From the NCBI GenBank assembly GCA_013153895.1, contig JAADDN010000090.1:1-5368 (forward strand): DNA of 5,368 bases. The letters are read 5' to 3'. Under the pieces are notes generated by a model. It was not told the DNA's origin. It ran no database searches and saw only the letters and a program-made list of their open reading frames with translations. Shown here in pieces: positions 1 through 4,305 of the stretch. This DNA is from Thermoproteota archaeon (GTDB taxonomy: Archaea; Thermoproteota; Thermoprotei; Thermoproteales; Thermocladiaceae). The translations under genes were made by a program, and so were the position numbers. Within the stretch, counting starts at the first letter, position 1; each line of letters begins with the position of its first letter.

Positions 1-27
1 AGTAAGCTGCTTTCAATTTCGTTACGG

Positions 28-86
28 TAGCCGGGCCCGGATTCGAACCGGGGTCGGCGGGTGTGGTTTGGGCGGTCCGCGGCTTT
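28..86 (-). tRNA. tRNA 3' half gene with GC-rich leader (probable split tRNA, possibly Gln)
   Basis: Read on the minus strand, bases 62 to 28 form a complete tRNA 3' half. Base 62 (A) fits position 38. Bases 61-57 (CCCGC) fit the anticodon-stem 3' strand, and 56-53 (CGAC) the variable loop. The T-arm is a perfect 5-bp stem, CCCGG/CCGGG, around loop TTCGAAT (52-36). The acceptor strand CCCGGCT (35-29) and discriminator A (28) follow; the next bases are CCG, so CCA is not fully encoded. No 5' half (expected to begin AGCCGGG, then a D-arm) occurs upstream on this strand. Instead there is a leader of about 24 nt (86-63) with the nearly pure G/C block GCCGCGGACCGCCC, and a TATA-like box about 27 bases further up. 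This is what a trans-spliced 3' half looks like. An A1-U72 pair, A73 and a CGAC variable loop suggest tRNA-Gln, but the anticodon is not in the window. Alternatives are an att remnant, a permuted gene or a pseudogene. Confidence 0.7.
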
Positions 87-300
87 CTGTTAGGTTTTTG
101 TTGGTGGGGGTTTTTATGTTTTTTGGTTTGTGTTTTGTTTCTGTGTTTGGGGGTTAGTGTTTTTATTTTGGTTTTGTTGTCTGGTTTTTGGTTGGTTTTT
201 GTGGTGTGTGGTTTGTGGGGTTTGTTGGGTCTTGTTGTTGTTTGTGTTGTTTTTTGTGTTGGTGGTGTTTTTGATTTTTTGTGGAGGGTTGTTCCTGATT
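85..300 (+). other. Extreme G/T-only segment (strand-skewed DNA)
   Basis: On the plus strand, bases 121-240 contain only two A and three C; the rest is G and T. The bias begins right after the tRNA-half leader, crosses the probable start of the peptidase gene and fades by about 420-540. Because A is nearly absent, stop codons are absent too. This explains why two plus-strand frames stay open here and why the apparent N-terminus of the peptidase is over-long. Hydrophobic codons (TTT, GTT, TTG, GGT, TGT) account for part of the bias, but it also covers the stretch thought to be non-coding (85-200). Confidence 0.75.
110..118 (-). promoter_or_regulatory. TATA-like box for the tRNA 3' half transcript
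   Basis: The minus strand reads CATAAAAAC here, preceded by an A-rich stretch (AAAAAA) that would serve as a BRE. Its centre is about 27 bases from bases 86-87, where the GC-rich leader of the tRNA half begins. That is the normal TATA-to-start distance in archaea. The box stands out because the surrounding plus strand is almost pure G and T. A functional promoter here supports an independently transcribed half-tRNA, and it argues against this stretch being peptidase coding sequence. The inference rests on spacing alone. Confidence 0.5.
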
Positions 301-986
301 GGGTTTGGGTTGGGTGTGTTCCGGGTATTGTTTTTACTCTTCTCTACGTGTTGTCTTGTGGTTTTTGTTCTTCAATATTTTTTATCTATGTTTCAAGTAT
401 TGTTGTTAGTCTAGTCTTTGCCTTGTTATGTTACTTGTTTGATCTTACTGGTGGTGCTGATGTTAAAGGGTTCCTCTGTATTGGTCTTGCTTGTCCTCCT
501 GTTCATTATACGTCACTGTCTAGTAACGTGCTATTTCTAGTGCTTAATGTTCCAACTGTAGCTGTAGTATGTAATAGTGCACTTCCTGTCCTAGCATATG
601 CATTATACATATTTCTAAGTAATGTCAGAAGATTCAAACTATGTCCTGAATCTGAGAAGCTTCATGGACTGAGAAAGATACTCTACATGTTCTCTACAGT
701 ATGTGTACCAGCTAGAGAAGTATTAAAGAGACCTCACAAGTATGCTCTAGCAAGCGTTAGGATAGGTGACATACTTGTTCTTAGACCTATAACTAGGATA
801 GTGTATAGAGATCCTGTAGATGAGTTGAAGAGGTATATTGAGGCTGGTCTGCTGAGTGAGAGCGATCACGTGCTAGCAATATATTATATACCATATGTAA
901 CATGTATGTGTATTGGACTACTAATATATGCATTAACAGGAAACATCTTCCTAACCATGTACCAACTACTTAAAAGCCTCCTCTGA
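201..986 (+). CDS. Archaeal type IV prepilin/preflagellin peptidase (A24 aspartic protease, FlaK/PibD type)
   Basis: This is a membrane aspartyl protease expected to cleave class III signal peptides of archaellins and type IV pilins at the cytoplasmic membrane face. Counting residues from the GTG at 63, the family's two catalytic aspartates are visible. D71 lies in FDFLWRVVPDW, right after the first membrane helix. D133 lies in the GGADVK motif, the archaeal form of GxGD. About six hydrophobic segments follow the usual order, with a charged cytoplasmic stretch around residues 188-255 and a last hydrophobic segment near 270-305. The frame is open from GTG 63, but that start would lie inside the tRNA-half leader. 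Family members have only about 15-25 residues before the first Asp. GTG 201 or 204 (or TTG 213) is therefore preferred, giving about 260 aa. There is no clear Shine-Dalgarno. The 5' part is extraordinarily G/T-rich and Cys-rich. hisS starts 17 bases after the stop. Function is well supported; the start is uncertain. Confidence 0.82.
   Translation: MVCGLWGLLGLVVVCVVFCVGGVFDFLWRVVPDWVWVGCVPGIVFTLLYVLSCGFCSSIFFIYVSSIVVSLVFALLCYLFDLTGGADVKGFLCIGLACPPVHYTSLSSNVLFLVLNVPTVAVVCNSALPVLAYALYIFLSNVRRFKLCPESEKLHGLRKILYMFSTVCVPAREVLKRPHKYALASVRIGDILVLRPITRIVYRDPVDELKRYIEAGLLSESDHVLAIYYIPYVTCMCIGLLIYALTGNIFLTMYQLLKSLL
968..976 (+). promoter_or_regulatory. TATA-like box upstream of hisS
   Basis: ACTTAAAAG lies within the last codons of the peptidase gene. 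Its centre is about 31 bases before the hisS ATG at 1004, so transcription would start at or a few bases before the start codon. The 17-base gap holds no Shine-Dalgarno match, which fits a leaderless or near-leaderless mRNA. Read-through from the peptidase gene is also possible. Confidence 0.35.
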
Positions 987-1003
987 GAAATAGTACACGT
1001 ATA

Positions 1004-2305
1004 ATGAGCATAGAAGAGACCTACCTGAGACCAGTAAGAGGAATGAGAGACCTACTACCAGAAGATTACTACCCAATACTCAAAATATGTGAAAAACTTG
1101 CAAAAATAGCAGAATCATACGGATACTTGAGAGTAGAGACACCAGCACTAGAACACTTCGAGATTCTTAAAGCAAAAGCAGGTGAAGAAATAATAAACGA
1201 GATATACTACTTCAAAGATAAGGCAGGTAGAGAAGTAGGATTAAGATTTGACTTAACAGTACCAATCGCTAGAATAGTAGCATATAGAAAAGATCTACCA
1301 AGACCAGTAAGATGGTACTACATATCTAAAGTATGGAGATACGATGAGCCACAACATGGTAGATATAGAGAATTTCATCAATATGGTATAGAGCTCATAG
1401 GATGGGGATCAATACAGGCAGATGCTGAAGGACTAGAAGTACTATACAGATCGTTAGAGGCTGTCGAGCTTGGAGATTACGAGATAAGAATAAATGATAG
1501 AGAGATAATGGACGAGATCTTAGATAGGCTCAGAATAGAGAGAGGAGATAAGAGATTGAAAGTATTCAGAATACTGGATAAACGTGGTAAGATCAGTAAG
1601 GATGAGATGGTAAAGATGCTTACTGACCTTGACTTAAGTAAAGAGATAGCTGAGACTCTCGTAAACATTTCAGAGATCAGAGACAAGTTTGAGAAGGCTC
1701 CTGAAATATTGAGAGAACTTAAAGTACCTGAAGAAAAGATCAGGAAGATAGAGGACCTAATTATAGAGCTTGAGGATAGGGAATGTATATCAAAGATGTT
1801 TATAGATCTTGGAATTGTTAGAGGACTAGACTACTATACAGGACTAGTATATGAGGTGTATGTTCCCGATTATAATTTAGCTGTTGGTGGAGGTGGTAGG
1901 TATGATAATCTCATAGAGATATACTCTGGGATTCATACTCCAGCTCTAGGCTTCGCAATAGGAGTTGAAAGACTTGTCGAAGCATTATCACTTAAGGGGA
2001 AGATAGAGAAGCCGAAACTAGGACCAGACTACTACATATACGTATTTGGAGGAGATAGAGAGCTAGCAAGAACAGGACATAGGATAGCTAGAGCATTGAG
2101 AGATAGAGGAGCTAGAGTCATAGTTGAACGTGGAGAGAGAAGTCTCAGAGCAGCATTAGAGTACGCATCTAAGATAGGTGCAAGAAAGTTCATAATAGTT
2201 GGAAAGAGAGAGCATAGTAGAGGAACAGTTAAGGTCAGAGATATGGAGAAGTGGACCGAGCAGGAAGTCAAGATTGAGGACATAATTGAAGAACAATATA
2301 TTTAA
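1004..2305 (+). CDS. hisS: Histidyl-tRNA synthetase (class II)
   Basis: Charges tRNA-His with histidine in the cytoplasm, using ATP. The 433 residues match the usual family length. The N-terminal signature VRGMRDLLPE is at 11-20. FDLTVP is at 82-87. Class II motif 2 is at 103-133, with WRYDEPQHGRYREFHQYGIE containing the ATP-contacting Arg residues. An insertion domain follows at about 165-265. The HisRS-specific RGLDYYTG motif is at 273-280, GGGGRYD at 295-301, and motif 3 (ALGFAIGVERL) at 314-324. Residues from about 343 to 433 form the Rossmann-like anticodon-binding domain. The ATG at 1004 gives the expected N-terminus with no Shine-Dalgarno, so the transcript may be leaderless. It is 17 bases downstream of the peptidase and 24 bases upstream of the DUF151 gene, on the same strand. 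The gene looks intact. Codon choice shifts within it: A-ending codons dominate at both ends, with more G/T-ending codons at about 1800-1960. Confidence 0.97.
   Translation: MSIEETYLRPVRGMRDLLPEDYYPILKICEKLAKIAESYGYLRVETPALEHFEILKAKAGEEIINEIYYFKDKAGREVGLRFDLTVPIARIVAYRKDLPRPVRWYYISKVWRYDEPQHGRYREFHQYGIELIGWGSIQADAEGLEVLYRSLEAVELGDYEIRINDREIMDEILDRLRIERGDKRLKVFRILDKRGKISKDEMVKMLTDLDLSKEIAETLVNISEIRDKFEKAPEILRELKVPEEKIRKIEDLIIELEDRECISKMFIDLGIVRGLDYYTGLVYEVYVPDYNLAVGGGGRYDNLIEIYSGIHTPALGFAIGVERLVEALSLKGKIEKPKLGPDYYIYVFGGDRELARTGHRIARALRDRGARVIVERGERSLRAALEYASKIGARKFIIVGKREHSRGTVKVRDMEKWTEQEVKIEDIIEEQYI
2297..2305 (+). promoter_or_regulatory. TATA-like box upstream of the DUF151 gene
   Basis: TATATTTAA overlaps the last codons of hisS. 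Its centre is about 29 bases before the ATG at 2330, the distance expected for a leaderless archaeal transcript. In AT-rich DNA such matches arise easily, so the regular spacing is the main support. Confidence 0.4.
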
Positions 2306-2329
2306 TACGTTCAAAGAGAAGAGATATAC

Positions 2330-2851
2330 ATGGTAGAGAAGGTCGGGGGAGGAAAACCATCAGAGTCAGGGAAAGACCAGTATGGTAGAGCTAGGCTAAT
2401 AGACGTGATAGATTACATAGATGGAGAGAAGGCCATAATCCTATTCTCGGTAGAGGGATGGGGAGACTACGTCCTACCAATATGCATCGATGCGACAATG
2501 GCGTTCTCAATAAAGAAGGCTCTAGAAAACATAAACTTCCCAAGACCACTCACACATGACCTACTCGTCACAATATTAGACAAGCTTGATGCAACAATAG
2601 AGAAGGTGACGATAGACGCAATGATAGATAACATATATGTAGCAACAATATACTTACGCGATAACAGGACTGGAGAGCTCTTTCACATAGATGCTAGACC
2701 AAGCGATGCAACAGCACTCGCAGTACGTGTAGGAGCACCAATATACATAGCACATCACTTAAAGAAGTACGCGTACCCCTACTCAATATATCGTAAGTTA
2801 AGGGGGGCTAGAGTAGAGATAGAGGAGGAGGAAGAGAACGAGGAAGAGTAA
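2330..2851 (+). CDS. Bifunctional nuclease (BFN/DUF151) domain protein
   Basis: A 173-residue cytoplasmic protein of the BFN/DUF151 family. Plant and bacterial members have been described with DNase and RNase activity; the role in archaea is not settled. The family core is at about 21-145. It includes the N-terminal strand region with GWGDYVLPICID (43-54), RPLTHDLL (72-79), the helix-strand stretch LDATIEKVTIDAMIDNIYVATIYL, and the signature HIDARPSDATALAVRVGAPIYI (119-140). A short Gly/Ser-rich N-terminal extension precedes it (1-20). The C-terminus is a run of Glu with one Asn (162-173), an acidic tail common in hyperthermophile proteins and possibly a contact site for basic partners. The ATG at 2330 is 24 bases after the hisS stop with no true Shine-Dalgarno, so the gene is either co-transcribed or leaderless from its own TATA-like box. 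Family membership is secure; nuclease activity is inferred from homologues only. Confidence 0.9.
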   Translation: MVEKVGGGKPSESGKDQYGRARLIDVIDYIDGEKAIILFSVEGWGDYVLPICIDATMAFSIKKALENINFPRPLTHDLLVTILDKLDATIEKVTIDAMIDNIYVATIYLRDNRTGELFHIDARPSDATALAVRVGAPIYIAHHLKKYAYPYSIYRKLRGARVEIEEEEENEEE

Positions 2852-2853
2852 AC

Positions 2854-2861
2854 ATTTTTAA
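2854..2861 (+). promoter_or_regulatory. TATA-like box of the C/D box sRNA
   Basis: ATTTTTAA starts three bases after the DUF151 stop. Its centre is about 26-27 bases before bases 2884-2885, where the guide RNA would begin just ahead of box C. The T run could also help terminate the DUF151 transcript. The spacing makes independent transcription of the sRNA plausible, though processing from a longer transcript is not excluded. Confidence 0.45.
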
Positions 2862-2881
2862 CATTACGAAGATATATGTAA

Positions 2882-2940
2882 AAAGATGATGAAGGCTGGT
2901 ATTGCAGAACAGTGATGAATGATACCAAAACTGATGAACT
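2882..2940 (+). ncRNA. C/D box small guide RNA (2'-O-methylation guide)
   Basis: The spacing of the boxes is that of a standard archaeal C/D sRNA, bound by L7Ae, Nop5 and fibrillarin. Box C ATGATGA is at 2886-2892, guide 1 (12 nt) at 2893-2904, and D' CAGA at 2905-2908 (consensus CTGA, one mismatch). A 3-nt spacer follows, then C' GTGATGA at 2912-2918, guide 2 (12 nt) at 2919-2930, and a perfect D box CTGA at 2931-2934. Guide 1 is complementary to AATACCAGCC, which from memory is the archaeal 16S rRNA sequence just after the universal GCCGCGGTAA of the 530 loop. The fifth-nucleotide rule then predicts 2'-O-methylation at A535 (E. coli numbering). No target is recognised for guide 2 (complement TTTTGGTATCAT, predicted at the first G). 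The terminal stem is weak. The gene fills the gap between the DUF151 and MATE genes. Confidence 0.85.
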
Positions 2941-2949
2941 CACAGTAAC

Positions 2950-2957
2950 ATATTAAT
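2950..2957 (+). promoter_or_regulatory. TATA-like box of the MATE gene
   Basis: ATATTAAT is centred about 27-28 bases before the GTG at 2981, which predicts a transcript starting at or next to the start codon. It begins about 10 bases after the end of the guide RNA, so the sRNA and transporter have separate promoters in very little space. Confidence 0.45.
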
Positions 2958-2980
2958 GAGAGACTCCATAGTGAAACATC

Positions 2981-4300
2981 GTGAGAGAATGCGGCTATGA
3001 TAGGCGAAGCCTAGTAAAGTTAGCAGCACCATTATACTTTCAATACATCTGTGAGAGTCTCGTAATGATATTAGACCTATACTTTGTATCTAAGTTAGGT
3101 AATTATGCTATCGCTGCTAGAGGAACAGCAACATACGTAATCACTCTAATATCAGCACCAGTAGTAGGAGCATTATTCGCATCATATACGACAATACTAT
3201 CTCAGACTCATGCTACAGGAGATAGAGAAGCATTAGCAAGATGTTTTAGAAAACTATTCACTATATCCATACTCGCATCAGCATTATTAGCATTATTATA
3301 TATATCATTATGCCCAGTCCTAGTACATTTAATATGTCCTGACTATAGGATAGATAAGCTAGCTCTAGAATACATATTTGGAGGATACATATATGGCTTA
3401 CCCGGACTTACATTATTCATACAGTACTTATCACTTCTATACGGTAGAGGAAGAACAAGAGAAGCATCAATATGTTGGATACTTTCAGACATATTCTACA
3501 TAATGTGTGACCCATTACTCATATTTTACATGGGTCTAGGAATAGCAGGATCAGGACTAGCATTCACGTTAAGTCTATACTTTCCTATACCGATGATGCA
3601 TATATTTAATAGAGATATACCAAAAATTTCGAAAATAGATATAAAAATTGATAAAAATATAATTAATGCATTAACACATGTAGGATTATTCACATACCTT
3701 GAAAGATTAATAATATCAGGATTATATTCAACATATTGTGCAATAATAGCAAGATACGGAGATATAATATACACAGCATATCAGCTAGGACTAACTCTAG
3801 AGAGCTTCGTATATATGCCTATACTAGCATTTCGAGATGTATCAAACATAGTTATAGGTCATGTAGTAGTAAGAGAAAGAGAAAATATAAACAAGATATT
3901 GAGAAGAATATTAGAAATATCAATAATAATGACAATACCACTCACACTACTAATCATAATACTTTCACCGTTCATAACAACAAAATTCACAAATAGTATA
4001 GAGATAGCACAATTAGCAACAATATATCTAACAATAGCAGCAATAAGCGACATAGGACATGCAGTAACATTAGCAGAAGTAGGAGCATATCAAGGAACAG
4101 GAAATGCAGCATACGCATTCATAACAGATACAGTAACAATGGCATTAACAAGAGTAATACCAGCACTAATATTAGCAACATATCACGTAAATATAATATA
4201 CATATGGACACTAATGGATATAGACGCAATAACGAGAGGACTTATACTTTACATAACATTTATAAAAACAATAATAAGAAGAATAAAAGTATTTATATAA
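2981..4300 (+). CDS. MATE-family multidrug/toxin efflux transporter (divergent)
   Basis: A membrane antiporter expected to export organic compounds using an H+ or Na+ gradient; the substrate is unknown. The 439 residues and about 12 hydrophobic segments match the family. The two six-helix halves are joined by a charged loop near residues 210-226. In the first half, LDLYFVSKLGNYAIAARGTATY (31-52), SQTHATGDREALAR (74-87) and AGSGLAFTLS (189-198) follow the MATE pattern. In the second half, AYQLGLTLESFVYMPILAF (266-284) and EVGAYQGTGNAAYAF (366-380) do so. The second half lacks the usual GQN-GA signature, reading GHVVVRERENINK instead (293-305), so the protein is divergent. The start is fixed within a few codons: an in-frame TGA lies at 2972 and GTG 2981 is the first start after it. 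Only a partial GTGA Shine-Dalgarno is present. The gene becomes very A-rich towards its 3' end, which lies 5 bases from the converging propeller gene. Confidence 0.88.
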   Translation: MRECGYDRRSLVKLAAPLYFQYICESLVMILDLYFVSKLGNYAIAARGTATYVITLISAPVVGALFASYTTILSQTHATGDREALARCFRKLFTISILASALLALLYISLCPVLVHLICPDYRIDKLALEYIFGGYIYGLPGLTLFIQYLSLLYGRGRTREASICWILSDIFYIMCDPLLIFYMGLGIAGSGLAFTLSLYFPIPMMHIFNRDIPKISKIDIKIDKNIINALTHVGLFTYLERLIISGLYSTYCAIIARYGDIIYTAYQLGLTLESFVYMPILAFRDVSNIVIGHVVVRERENINKILRRILEISIIMTIPLTLLIIILSPFITTKFTNSIEIAQLATIYLTIAAISDIGHAVTLAEVGAYQGTGNAAYAFITDTVTMALTRVIPALILATYHVNIIYIWTLMDIDAITRGLILYITFIKTIIRRIKVFI

Positions 4301-4305
4301 AGAGA

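Noticed and set aside
1..27. CRISPR repeat fragment (minus strand ends in ATTGAAAG, like many crenarchaeal repeats)
   Set aside because: Only one partial copy is present, with no second repeat or spacer in the window. Bases 1-9 may belong to anything.
28..86. An intact 57-nt tRNA beginning at AGCCGCG (84-78) paired with CCCGGCT
   Set aside because: Six of seven acceptor pairs could form, but there is no room for a D-arm and a full anticodon arm. The match is better explained as part of the GC-rich leader.
130..414. Second open frame of 94 residues inside the peptidase gene
   Set aside because: It is open only because the DNA nearly lacks A. The catalytic motifs are in the other frame.
1477..1686. 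Antisense open frame within hisS, and a similar one at 2032-2283
   Set aside because: They are shadows of the well-supported hisS frame. Their composition (Ser/Leu/Ile-rich) is the reverse of Arg/Glu/Asp codons.
2852..2880. Transcription terminator after the DUF151 gene
   Set aside because: The T run is only five long and fits better as a TATA-like element for the guide RNA. No hairpin is present.
3736..4053. Plus- and minus-strand open frames overlapping the MATE gene
   Set aside because: They arise from AT-rich coding DNA, encode low-complexity sequence and have no motif.
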